A stretch of 25,403 nt of DNA, taken from NCBI GenBank assembly GCA_900770445.1, contig CAAGKO010000080.1, positions 1-25,403 of the forward strand. The letters are read 5' to 3'. The notes below the pieces were generated by a model. The model was not told the DNA's origin and made no database searches. It saw only the letters and a list, made by a program, of their open reading frames with translations. The stretch comes from an uncultured Oribacterium sp. Its GTDB lineage: Bacteria > Bacillota > Clostridia > Lachnospirales > Lachnospiraceae. Positions within the stretch are counted from its first letter, which is position 1. Every line of letters begins with the position of its first letter. Made by a program: the position numbers and the translations under genes. Of the stretch, positions 15,378 to 22,908 are shown in pieces.

Positions 15378-15393
15378 GCAAACGTTTACTTGC
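15378..15393. promoter_or_regulatory. LacI-type operator 1 (autoregulation)
   Basis: On the minus strand GCAAGTAAACGTTTGC. It begins about 10 bases after the -10 box of the lacI promoter and would cover the transcription start region, a classical repression position. It is the model for sites 2 and 3. Confidence 0.75.
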
Positions 15394-15402
15394 TATGTTT
15401 GT

Positions 15403-15431
15403 ATGATACACTTTGCAGCGAAATTAGTCAA
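15403..15431 (-). promoter_or_regulatory. lacI promoter
   Basis: TTGACT (15426-15431) and TATCAT (15403-15408) on the minus strand, separated by 17 bases. Each box has one mismatch to the sigma-A consensus. The expected start point lies just before operator 1. Confidence 0.75.
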
Positions 15432-15556
15432 TATTTATATCCCGATATATCGCATCGCACATATTTTTGTATTATTTGCTGTATTTTTTGCACCATAAGC
15501 GTTATTTAATCAACATAGCATGTGCAAACTGCACTATGTTTCCAACTTCATCGCAA

Positions 15557-15583
15557 AAGAGACCGTCCCATAGACGGTCTCTT
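15557..15583 (-). terminator. Terminator after the ABC permease remnant
   Basis: AGAGACCGTC and GACGGTCTCT form a perfect 10-bp stem, extended by A-T pairs, with a 5-base loop. The minus-strand tail is TTTTGCG. It lies 28 bases past the permease stop and insulates lacI from upstream transcription. A second small hairpin (AACATA...GTGCA/TGCAC...TATGTT) is at 15512-15540; nothing else is visible in this gap except the lacI promoter. Confidence 0.7.
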
Positions 15584-15610
15584 CATAATATTTATCAAAC
15601 TGTTTCCTGG

Positions 15611-16336
15611 TTAGGCAACTGCTTTCTTAAGCCGCATCTTTGCTGCGATGGCACTGATTAGCATGAACAGAATAGTAAACAGATATGGTACCGAAATTAC
15701 AATCTGAGACGGAAGTCCGATGCTCTGCAGTGACACAGAAATGGCATTCGTGTATCCGAAAATAAAGCATGCAAGTGCGGTCTTCAACGGATTTCCATCA
15801 CCAACCATGATTGCGGCTACTGCAAGGAATCCTTTTCCTGCAGACATGTTCTCTGTAAACATTGACGCGCCACCAATAGTGAGAAAAGATCCACCGAATC
15901 CACTCAAAATACCACCGATGAGGATAGCGATAAACTGATATTTTGTAGCATTGACGCCGACCGTCTGAGCAGCCACCTTCTTGATGCCGACACCGCGAAG
16001 ACGAAGCCCAAATGGGGTCTTATACATCACGATATACGAAAGCACTACGACAAGAAGGCATACATAGACAAGAATATTCTGTCCGCTTAATACCCGACTA
16101 ATATATGGAATATCTTTTAAAATCGGAATATTGATTGACTGAAAGCTCTTGATTCTAGGATCGATAAATACACCTCTTGTTTTAAAAATCATAGATAAAA
16201 GGAATGTCGTTCCACCCCAGCCGGCAAGATTAAGGGCGATACCTACAACAACCGGTGCCGAATTAAAATACAGTACAAAAAGAACAAATATACATGATGC
16301 GACTGTCGATGACATGACCCCGAAAAGTAATCCCAT
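15611..16336 (-). pseudogene. Truncated nucleoside-type ABC permease
   Basis: The 241 residues match the C-terminal four fifths of BPD_transp_2 permeases (NupQ/YufQ-like, partners of BMP-family nucleoside receptors), with the conserved segments ALNLAGWGGTTFLL, TPFGLRLRGVG, GGILSGFGGSFLTIGG, GKGFLAVAAIMVGDGNPLKT. Family members are about 300 residues; here the first 60-70, including the conserved VVNIALEG-type motif, are missing. The frame stays open a few codons upstream (HGWMGLL) and then runs into the TGACATTA repeat array at 16344. The ATG at 16336 has no convincing ribosome binding site. No ATPase, second permease or BMP lipoprotein gene is nearby. I read it as the remnant of an operon cut at the array. 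Confidence 0.8.
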
Positions 16337-16343
16337 CCATGGA

Positions 16344-16857
16344 TGACATTATTTGTTTTCACAAAGTGATGTTTTCCAGTCTACCTGACATTAACTTTTT
16401 TCAATTTTTTCGCAATCCCCAGCATTATAGAAGTTGTGACATTAGGTGTCTTTCGCAGAACCGAGATTTCGGGAGTACATGCCATTAACTTTTTTGAGTT
16501 TTCTCGCAATCCCCTCGATTTCAGAGATCGTGACATTAGGGAGCTTTTACAAAGAGGCGATTTTCTGGTTGCATGACATTATGTTTTTTCGCAGAGGGTT
16601 CGATTTTGGAAGGCGTGACATTATGTTTAGGGCGCCGAGAGCCCTTGCCGAAGCTTTTTCAGTGAGATGTCGTGGGACGAGATAATGTCACTGGTCGAGA
16701 AAATGGTATGTTTGCGTCAAAAACCGGAAATCTGCTCGAGAATTCTCTGCCTGGCTTCGTCAGAGTTAATGTCATAAGGTTGCCGGGAGGCGAGTCTGCG
16801 AAAATACCTAATGGCAGGAGGACGATTTACGGCGAGTCTGCGAAAAACATAATGGCA
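16344..16857. mobile_element. Two opposed arrays of TGACATTA units, transposase-less element
   Basis: Seven TGACATTA/TGCCATTA sites in direct orientation start at 16344, 16386, 16437, 16480, 16531, 16574 and 16616. Four inverted sites (TAATGTCA/TAATGGCA) start at 16683, 16767, 16809 and 16850. The spacings are mostly 41-43, 51 or 84 bases. Units from the two arms share more than the octamer: left TGACATTATGTTTTTTCGCA, right (reverse) TGCCATTATGTTTTTCGCAG. The outermost bases are TG...CA. Such arms are typical of transposon ends with several transposase sites (IS21, Tn7-like and Tn552-like families). No transposase gene fits between them. The left border cuts the ABC permease gene. I see no clear target duplication. 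Confidence 0.65.
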
Positions 16858-17099
16858 TGAGCGACTGGGAAACGCTTTTTGTGAAAGCCAGTCACAGGAA
16901 AAGCGGCGGGCCGTGTGGAGCCTGCCGCTTTTCAAATGGAAGGATATGTATCTGGCTGAATGGAATCTTTTGTTTTACAGGATATTCCATCCGGGGCCAG
17001 ACAGGTGGATGGAACATCCGTCTTCACTATCGCACTAAGCTGTTGATTATCCGGGGATAAGACAGGTGCATGGCGTATCCAGTTGATCCGGATGACGTC
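16858..17099. other. Gap with hairpins after the aldolase operon, no gene
   Basis: Contents: the likely terminator at 16899-16932; a 13-bp hairpin at 16980-17019 (GGATATTCCATCC / GGATGGAACATCC) without a T run; and a short direct repeat, CCGGGGCCAGACAGGTGGATGG near 16991 (first 20 bases shown in part by the hairpin) and CCGGGGATAAGACAGGTGCA near 17052. Bases 16864-16893 form a further weak hairpin (GACTGG/CCAGTC). No plausible coding region. Confidence 0.55.
16899..16932. terminator. Likely terminator of the kdgT-dapA operon
   Basis: AAAAGCGGCGGGC and GCCTGCCGCTTTT form a 13-bp stem with one mismatch. Both sides have A/T runs, so it can act in either direction. It lies about 170 bases beyond the aldolase stop codon, the first U-tailed hairpin met by minus-strand transcripts there. 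Confidence 0.65.
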
Positions 17100-17999
17100 T
17101 TACTTCAGTGCCTCGTACTCGCGAAGAACCTTATCGAGGATGGCTTCGCCCTTCTTATAGGTCTCGTCGCTCATCTGGTTAAATGGGAAGATCGCGCGAT
17201 CAGGGATCTCCACGCCTCTGTGCTGCATCAGCTTCTTGAAGAGCAGGGAGAAGTTGGAGTCGAGATCATAGAGAGGCATAAGCTCATGGATGAGGGTGGA
17301 GAGCTTCATGCTGCGGTCGAAGTTCTGCTCTCTCGTCGCACGAACGAGGTCACTCCAGATTTCCGGAACGATGTTGGAGAGGCCACCGATGCAGCCGGAT
17401 CCACCGGAGGTGAGGTTGTAGAGATACTGATCATCGAAGCCGGAGAACATCTCGAACTCATGTCCTTCGACTGCAAGCATCAGAAGGTTCGTATGGTTCG
17501 GCTCGGAAACAGAATCCTTAAGTCCCTTGATGTTCGGGTTTGCATCGACAAGCTTCTTCAGGGTCTCCGGATTGATCGAGTGACCGCTTCTCGCCGGGAA
17601 GTTGTAGATGTAGACGTTGCCCTTTACAGCCTTTGCGAGGGTGTCATAGTAAACGAAGATCTTCTCCTGATCGAGGCCATAGTAGCATGGTCCGATGACC
17701 ATCACACCTTCATATCCCATCTCGATGGTTTCATTGGAAAGTGCTACAGTATCTTCGAAGTTCAGGCTACCGGTACCAGCAAACAGCTTCGTACGGCCTG
17801 CGACGTAGTCGATATAGAACTGGAAGAAGTCATGCTTCTCCTGCTTGGTGAGACCGGTAAACTCGCCGGATGAACCGAGTACGAGGATGCCGTCTACGCC
17901 ACCGTTGATCAGGTGGTCGATGATCTTTTTATTTGCTTCATAATCTGGCTTTTCATTCTGATCGAATGCTGTTACAACAGGGGTTACAATCTGATACAT
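17100..17999 (-). CDS. DapA-family aldolase, probably for a 2-keto-3-deoxy acid
   Basis: 299 residues, normal for the DHDPS/N-acetylneuraminate lyase family of class I TIM-barrel aldolases. Visible active-site parts are the pyruvate-carboxylate loop GSSGE (42-46), Y132 in YNFPARSG, and the Schiff-base lysine K161 in GLKDS. AAAGGAT precedes the ATG. It is the last gene of an operon with a KDG-type permease, a split UxaA dehydratase and an FAH-family enzyme. Cleavage of a 2-keto-3-deoxy sugar acid to pyruvate plus an aldehyde fits this context better than lysine biosynthesis. No KDG kinase gene is present, so the unphosphorylated acid is the more likely substrate. The exact sugar acid is unknown. 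Confidence 0.85.
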   Translation of the reverse strand: MYQIVTPVVTAFDQNEKPDYEANKKIIDHLINGGVDGILVLGSSGEFTGLTKQEKHDFFQFYIDYVAGRTKLFAGTGSLNFEDTVALSNETIEMGYEGVMVIGPCYYGLDQEKIFVYYDTLAKAVKGNVYIYNFPARSGHSINPETLKKLVDANPNIKGLKDSVSEPNHTNLLMLAVEGHEFEMFSGFDDQYLYNLTSGGSGCIGGLSNIVPEIWSDLVRATREQNFDRSMKLSTLIHELMPLYDLDSNFSLLFKKLMQHRGVEIPDRAIFPFNQMSDETYKKGEAILDKVLREYEALK

Positions 18000-18053
18000 A
18001 ATTATCCTTTCTTTTTACAGTGTTTATCTGATCGTTGACGGAAGGCATCGGAT

Positions 18054-18953
18054 CTATACAATCGTGTTGGTCAACTGCCCTATGTTCTCCACTTCGCAGC
18101 ACACCCGGTCTCCCTTTTTCAGGAAGCGTGGTGGCACGAAACCCATACCGACGCCGGATGGTGTGCCTGTAGCGATGATATCACCTGCCTCAAGGGTGAT
18201 GCCCTGAGAAAGCTCTGCGATGATCGCCGGTACGTTCTTTATAAGATTTCTGGTATTTGAATTCTGACGAAGTTCGCCGTTCACATAACTCCGAACGTCG
18301 AGCTCGAGCGGCATCGGAAGCTCCTGTCGGTCGACGATCACCGGACCCATACTGGTGTACTCATCGAGGCTTTTTCCGATCAGCCACTGGCCGTGACTGG
18401 TCTGCAGTGTCCTCGATGAAAGATCGTTGAATACCGAATAGCCGAAGATATAGTTTTCAGCATCTTCTTCTGATATATTCTTTCCCTCTTTACCGATGAT
18501 GATCGCGAGCTCTACTTCGTAATCGATCTTCTCGTCGAGGTCGTCACGACCATGTACCGGCTCTTCCGGGCCGAGCACGCGCACTGCACGCTTCCCGAAG
18601 TATACCGTCTGCGAAACTTCGTCGGAAACGGCACCGGCCATATGCTCCTTCGTTTCTTCGAGGTGATCTCTGTAATTGACACCTACGCAGAGGATGTCGT
18701 GAACGGTGTGCTCGATCGGGGAAAGAATCAGGAGTCCCTCCCCCTCGATCGAGTGTGCAGTGCCAGCTGCAGCCTTTTTATGGACCAGGTCTCTCGCCTG
18801 GTTCGTATCACCATCTACCATACGGATAAAATCAATCAGTGTTCTGCTCTTCAGCTCAGGAAAAAGTTCATCCAGATAGTAAAGTCTGTTTTTCTCGTCA
18901 TATGCACCGAGATGCTGTTCTCCCTGCTGATCTCTGACTCTGCAATAGCGCAT
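18054..18953 (-). CDS. Fumarylacetoacetate hydrolase (FAH)-family enzyme
   Basis: 299 residues. A short N-terminal domain is followed by the FAH fold (about 85-299). Metal-site residues are E146 and E148 (DYEVELAIIIGKEG) and D177 (GYSVFNDLSSR). GVNYRDHLEE (91-100) supplies the H/E pair of the hydrolase subgroup, K194 lies in IGKSLDEY, and ATGTPSGVGMG near 262 is the family signature. Members hydrolyse or hydrate 2-keto acids, including 2,4-diketo-3-deoxy sugar acids. In this operon, 32 bases after the UxaA-type gene, a role in sugar-acid breakdown is likely; the substrate is an inference. GGGAGG is about 7 bases before ATG. Confidence 0.85.
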   Translation of the reverse strand: MRYCRVRDQQGEQHLGAYDEKNRLYYLDELFPELKSRTLIDFIRMVDGDTNQARDLVHKKAAAGTAHSIEGEGLLILSPIEHTVHDILCVGVNYRDHLEETKEHMAGAVSDEVSQTVYFGKRAVRVLGPEEPVHGRDDLDEKIDYEVELAIIIGKEGKNISEEDAENYIFGYSVFNDLSSRTLQTSHGQWLIGKSLDEYTSMGPVIVDRQELPMPLELDVRSYVNGELRQNSNTRNLIKNVPAIIAELSQGITLEAGDIIATGTPSGVGMGFVPPRFLKKGDRVCCEVENIGQLTNTIV

Positions 18954-18985
18954 TTACTTACCTCCCCAGGACGGGAAATTCTGTA

Positions 18986-20158
18986 TTACATGTAGTTACA
19001 TACTCTTGCGATGGCCATCTCTGTATAGCCGAGGGACTCTGCCTTCGTCAGCTTACCATCCGCTACTTCCTTGATTTCCTTCATCAGTTCGTCGCCGAGC
19101 TCCGTCATGGTCTTGGTGCCATAGATGTATGGGCTTGCATCGATATCGATGTTGTCCGACATATTTGCAAATGTCACCTTATTACCTGTGATCTTGATTA
19201 CCGGTGCAAGTGGGTTTCCGGTTGGGGTACCACGTCCGGTTGAGAAGACAACCAGCTGACATCCGCCGGCTACCATCGCCGCTACGGAAGAAGGATCATT
19301 ACCCGGAGTATCCATGATGACGAGGCCCTTCTTGGACTCGACCGGCTTCGCATAGTCATATACTGCGGAGATCTCTGCATGACCACCCTTGTGGATGCAG
19401 CCGAGGGACTTCTCCTCGAGTGTGGTGAGACCACCGGCCATGTTTCCCGGAGACGGATTTCCTTCTCTTACATCATGGCCGACCAGCTTGATCGCGTTCT
19501 CATAATTATGAACGATCTCATAGATACGGTCGCTGATTTCCTTCGTCTTTCCTCTCTTCGCGAGAAGATGCTCACCACCGATGAACTCGGTCGTCTCGGA
19601 AAGGATGGAGGTGCCACCGAGTGCTACCATACGGTCACTCATCTCTCCGATCAAGACATTGGCTGCCAGACCGGAGGTCGGATCAGAGCCACCACACTCG
19701 GTACCGATGATCAGCTCAGAGAAGTCAAACTCTTCCTTCTGAAGAAGGGAAGCCTCCTGTGCCATTTCCTTCGCTGCACGAACAGCCTTCTCGATCGTGG
19801 AGATCGTACCGCCATTCTCCTGGATGATGAAGTGACGAATCGGCTTGTTGGTTCTCTCCTTGATGGCCTCGAGCACGAGATCCATCTGGCAGTTCTCACA
19901 GCCCAGAGAGATAACTACCGTGCCGTATACGTTTGGGTTTGCTGCATAGCCGGCCATCACATCCATCGTGAACTGCTGGTCGGAAGGAACCTGAGAGCAT
20001 CCGTTCTGGTTGTTGAATGTAACCGCGGATTCTACCTGAGATGCGATGATTCTGGTGGTATCGGATGCACATACGCTTGCCGGAAGGATCAGGATCTTAT
20101 TTCTGATACCTACTCTGCCATCTGGTCTTCTATAGCCTAAAAATGTCATTTTATCCAT
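18986..20158 (-). CDS. UxaA-family dehydratase, large subunit
   Basis: 390 residues that match the C-terminal catalytic domain of altronate/galactarate dehydratases. Conserved cysteine motifs are NGCSQ (52-56), LGCENCQ (85-91) and GTECGGSDPTSG (152-163), probably involved in metal binding. The N-terminal SAF domain of UxaA is encoded separately just upstream, 33 bases away, so this is the split form also seen in SuyB (sulfolactate sulfo-lyase). KdgT-, FAH- and DapA-type neighbours favour a sugar-acid dehydratase giving a 2-keto-3-deoxy acid. AGGAGG about 9 bases upstream supports the first ATG rather than the one three codons later. Confidence 0.88.
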   Translation of the reverse strand: MDKMTFLGYRRPDGRVGIRNKILILPASVCASDTTRIIASQVESAVTFNNQNGCSQVPSDQQFTMDVMAGYAANPNVYGTVVISLGCENCQMDLVLEAIKERTNKPIRHFIIQENGGTISTIEKAVRAAKEMAQEASLLQKEEFDFSELIIGTECGGSDPTSGLAANVLIGEMSDRMVALGGTSILSETTEFIGGEHLLAKRGKTKEISDRIYEIVHNYENAIKLVGHDVREGNPSPGNMAGGLTTLEEKSLGCIHKGGHAEISAVYDYAKPVESKKGLVIMDTPGNDPSSVAAMVAGGCQLVVFSTGRGTPTGNPLAPVIKITGNKVTFANMSDNIDIDASPYIYGTKTMTELGDELMKEIKEVADGKLTKAESLGYTEMAIARVCNYM

Positions 20159-20191
20159 GATAAGTTTCCTCCTGAATTCTTTCTATATAGA

Positions 20192-20482
20192 TTACAGCTT
20201 CTCTCTGTGATTCTGTACGTTATGAACATGTACATGCTCACCTACATGGATATCGCATGCTGCCAGTCCGATGTGCTCGCCGTACTTTACAACTTCGCTG
20301 CCCTTCGGCATATCGACGATCGCTACCTTATGGAAAATAGGTACATCTGTCTTCGCTACGATGTGCTGCTCGTCTCCGGCACGATCTCTCCAGGTCACGG
20401 TCTCACCGGCACTGATCTTCTCGATGGCCACAGCCACGGTATCCTTCTGGTCAATGATTGCTGCATTGATTTTCTCTGCCAT
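20192..20482 (-). CDS. UxaA-family dehydratase, small SAF subunit
   Basis: 96 residues from ATG at 20482, placed 8 bases after AGGAGA. Two earlier in-frame starts lie on or before that site and are less likely. The SAF fold has the pattern FHKVAIVDMPKGSEVVKYGE at about 50-69, then GEHVHVHN at 81-88 with its histidines, as in the N-terminal domain of UxaA and in SuyA. It should pair with the large subunit encoded immediately downstream. It is separated from kdgT upstream by 136 bases with no clear promoter. Confidence 0.88.
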   Translation of the reverse strand: MAEKINAAIIDQKDTVAVAIEKISAGETVTWRDRAGDEQHIVAKTDVPIFHKVAIVDMPKGSEVVKYGEHIGLAACDIHVGEHVHVHNVQNHREKL

Positions 20483-20618
20483 AATATTCATCTCCTGTTT
20501 TGATTCTGTTTCTGATTTAGGGTTTATAATTTGCACATTCAGGATGTATTCATTTACTTCGCTGAGTGCCTACCGCATATTCGGATACGCTTCTATTTTA
20601 CCGCATCCTTCGCGTCAT

Positions 20619-21581
20619 TCAGGCTTTTTTTGCTTCCCGATCGAGCTTCGGGCAACCGTACTTCTTCGCCCACCAGTTGGTGACGATCGGTGCCAGAATC
20701 GCCGTGATTACCACGGATGCTGCAACCTGTGCGGTCGCTGCCGGAACAAATGCTTCGAGACTCTTATCTGCGAGGCCTACGACAGCTGGTACGGCGACGG
20801 CATTGCCTGCGGTCGTTGCAACCGCCCAGCCTGCATAACCAGGACGCTTCGAGATCTTACGATCACAGAAGGAAATGAAGGTTCCGCCTACGAACAGCGT
20901 GATGAGTCCGAGAAGCACTCCGGAAGGACCGCCCTTGACAACAGCTGTAAGATCGATGCCTGCGCCCAGTGTGAGTCCGACGAATGGAATGAGGATCGGG
21001 CCGGCAGGTGCCATGAAATCCGAGAAGCTCTTATCGATGTTTCCGAGGATCATACCGATGATGACCGGTGTTACGGCTGCGATGATGGACATGATCGGAA
21101 TGTTTGCAAGTCCGGAAGCACCCATCGCTACCAGTGTGAAGAACGGGCCATCGTTCAGTGAAAGGAGGGCCATCGCACCACAGTCGACCTCGTCGCCATA
21201 CTCCTGCATAAGGGAGAGGTATACAGAACCGTTACTGTTGGTTACGGCACAGATGATAGACAGTGCGGATAAGCCGAGGAATCCGTTCATGCCGAACACC
21301 TTTCCTACGAATACACCGATGGCTGCACCGATGGCGAACTTCGCAAGTAAGAGGACGCCGCCTCGCTTTACGACACTGCCGATTTCCTTAAATCGAAGGG
21401 TGGTGCCCAGGCAGACAAGCTGAATGCCCATCGCAGTGGCCGCACCGGCGTTTGAGAAGGTCGCTGTGGTCAGTGAGCCGATCTGCAGTATAGAGGAGCA
21501 AAAGGTGTTAATAAATGCTCCGATCAGAAGCGGTACGATCATCATACCCGCTGGTACCCGTTTCAAAAAATTCATAATCAT
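20619..21581 (-). CDS. kdgT: KdgT-family 2-keto-3-deoxygluconate permease
   Basis: 320 residues from ATG at 21581, about 10 bases after AAGGAG. The frame continues upstream to 21710, but those 43 residues are charged and lack a ribosome binding site, and KdgT proteins start like MNFLKRVPAGMMIVPLLIGA. The protein has about ten membrane segments, with the family features NTFCSS, GIQLVCLGTTL, AVTNSNGSVYLSLM, SLNDGPFFTL and ATTAGNAVAVPA. KdgT proteins import 2-keto-3-deoxygluconate with protons. It opens the operon that continues with the split dehydratase, FAH enzyme and aldolase, and faces a divergent IclR-type regulator, the same class as KdgR. Confidence 0.9.
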   Translation of the reverse strand: MIMNFLKRVPAGMMIVPLLIGAFINTFCSSILQIGSLTTATFSNAGAATAMGIQLVCLGTTLRFKEIGSVVKRGGVLLLAKFAIGAAIGVFVGKVFGMNGFLGLSALSIICAVTNSNGSVYLSLMQEYGDEVDCGAMALLSLNDGPFFTLVAMGASGLANIPIMSIIAAVTPVIIGMILGNIDKSFSDFMAPAGPILIPFVGLTLGAGIDLTAVVKGGPSGVLLGLITLFVGGTFISFCDRKISKRPGYAGWAVATTAGNAVAVPAVVGLADKSLEAFVPAATAQVAASVVITAILAPIVTNWWAKKYGCPKLDREAKKA

Positions 21582-21770
21582 AGTCTTTACTCTCCTTCTG
21601 TCATGGAATTCTTTCTCATCGAATCCTTCCTTTTTCTGAGCCTGTATCCGCACTCGGGCTTCCTGCTTCCCGAGACTCGAAAATCTACCGGTCCTGATTT
21701 TCGATTTCACGAAGGCTCTCTTCTCCTGTGATTCCGTCCTTATCGTTTTGAGTTCGTAATTACGTACTGC

Positions 21771-21786
21771 GTATGTAAATACATAC
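21771..21786. promoter_or_regulatory. Putative IclR-type operator
   Basis: GTATGTAAATACATAC, an inverted repeat of GTATG around TAAATA. It lies just downstream of the predicted kdgT transcription start, where a repressor would block elongation or initiation. A second short palindrome, CGTAATTACG, lies at 21755-21764. The link to the divergent IclR protein is an inference. Confidence 0.55.
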
Positions 21787-21799
21787 CTTATGCTGATAG

Positions 21800-21826
21800 A
21801 TTATATTTTGTGCACATAAATGTCAA
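21800..21826 (-). promoter_or_regulatory. kdgT promoter
   Basis: TTGACA (21821-21826) and TATAAT (21800-21805) on the minus strand. Both boxes are perfect, but the spacer is only 15 bases, which would make the promoter weaker than the boxes suggest. The leader to the ATG at 21581 would be about 210 bases long. Confidence 0.6.
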
Positions 21827-21918
21827 TACTGATTCACACAGAAGTATGATTTTGTTTAAATTACACAATTTTGTACATTCATTTTTGACACTCGAGTATA
21901 GAAGCCCGAATTTTTATC

Positions 21919-21927
21919 TGCTATACT
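21919..21927 (+). promoter_or_regulatory. Extended -10 promoter of the IclR-type gene
   Basis: TGCTATACT is an extended -10 (TGnTATACT). The -35 region is poor. It gives a short leader before AAAGGAG and the TTG start at 21965. Confidence 0.5.
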
Positions 21928-21964
21928 TTTATAAAAACCGGGATTTATAAAGGAGATTTCATCA

Positions 21965-22738
21965 TTGGCTACTACTGAGCATCGCCCCACAGAACGTGTA
22001 CTGGATATTCTGGAGCTTCTCTCCAACTCTGAAGTTGGCATGACACTGACAGAGCTTGCGAAGGCGCTGGATGCACCGAAGAGCAGCATCATGCCGCTCG
22101 TTCATACGATGTGTGCACGTAATTTCATCTATATGCAGAAGGATACGCTACGGTATTTTATCGGTGTTGCTACCTATACCGTCGGCATCTCCTACAACAA
22201 TCGACAGACCTCTCTCCAGTTTATCAAACAGGAGATGAACCAGATTACGGCTGCCTGTGGGGAAACCTGCCAGCTGGGCATTCAGTCGCGAAACATGATT
22301 CTCTACATCGCGAAAACCGAATCCTCACAGCCGATCCGTCTGATTTCCTCTGTAGGAAAACAGCTGCCTATGTACTGTACCGGCCTCGGGAGAGTACTGC
22401 TTTCCTATAAGTCGGTCGAAGAAATACGTCATATGTATCCTGACACGCTGAAGTCCTATACTCCGAATACGGTCGCAACGGTGGATGACCTGCTGAAGGA
22501 ACTCGCCATCACCAGAGAACGTGGGTATGCACTGGAACAGGAAGAAACCAATCTGATGATCAACTGTATCGCCGTTTCGCTCAATGTTCACGGCACACCG
22601 GTCGCTGCAATCAGCGTTTCGATACCGACCTTCCGTCTTTCCGAGCAGAAGATCCAGGATACTGTAAAGGTACTTTTCGATGCGAAGCAGCGCATAGAGG
22701 AGCACTTCGAAATGTACGGCGTGGATTTCGGGAACTGA
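21965..22738 (+). CDS. IclR-family transcriptional regulator (KdgR-like position)
   Basis: 257 residues. The IclR winged helix lies at about 7-65 (RVLDILELLSNSEVGMTLTELAKAL), and the GAF-like effector domain covers the rest, with TGLGRVLLSY and the RERGYALEQEE...CIAV segment typical of the family. The start codon is TTG, chosen because AAAGGAG lies 9 bases upstream and no ATG is suitably placed. It is divergent from kdgT, so it probably controls the kdgT-dehydratase-aldolase operon in answer to a keto-deoxy acid. Operator candidates lie in the shared gap. Confidence 0.88.
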   Translation: MATTEHRPTERVLDILELLSNSEVGMTLTELAKALDAPKSSIMPLVHTMCARNFIYMQKDTLRYFIGVATYTVGISYNNRQTSLQFIKQEMNQITAACGETCQLGIQSRNMILYIAKTESSQPIRLISSVGKQLPMYCTGLGRVLLSYKSVEEIRHMYPDTLKSYTPNTVATVDDLLKELAITRERGYALEQEETNLMINCIAVSLNVHGTPVAAISVSIPTFRLSEQKIQDTVKVLFDAKQRIEEHFEMYGVDFGN

Positions 22739-22755
22739 GTTCCGGATATATCCTG

Positions 22756-22806
22756 AAAGTCCCGCAGGGAATCACGGAGAACGTGGTTCACTGTGGGACT
22801 TTTTTA
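22756..22806 (+). terminator. Terminator after the IclR-type gene
   Basis: AGTCCCGCAG (22758-22767) pairs with CTGTGGGACT (22791-22800), with one G·T pair, followed by TTTTTT. The loop and right arm ACGTGGTTCACTGTGGGA match 17 of 18 bases of the terminator at 355-400. Confidence 0.8.
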
Positions 22807-22908
22807 TATCCATCACAAGATGTAGAAAAGCGGGCACAAGATGTACTGTCACGTTTTCGGGGATGGATTATAATTAATTTAAGATGCTGATTCCCTTTAG
22901 GATTGGGG

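Noticed and set aside
16344..16857. CRISPR array
   Set aside because: The repeated part is only an octamer plus loosely similar sequence, the orientation flips in the middle, and there is no constant 25-40 base repeat or cas gene.
16344..16857. CRISPR-associated (Tn7-like) transposon end
   Set aside because: TGACA/TGTCA sites recall TnsB sites, but no tns or cas gene, guide RNA or cargo is present; I keep only the broader call of transposon-like end arrays.
16336..16865. Target-site duplication around the repeat array
   Set aside because: The bases outside the outer TG and CA ends (ATGGA on the left, TGAGC on the right) do not form a convincing direct repeat.
17070..17873. Plus-strand open frame opposite the aldolase gene
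   Set aside because: The aldolase on the other strand has all catalytic motifs and a good ribosome binding site; this frame is its shadow.
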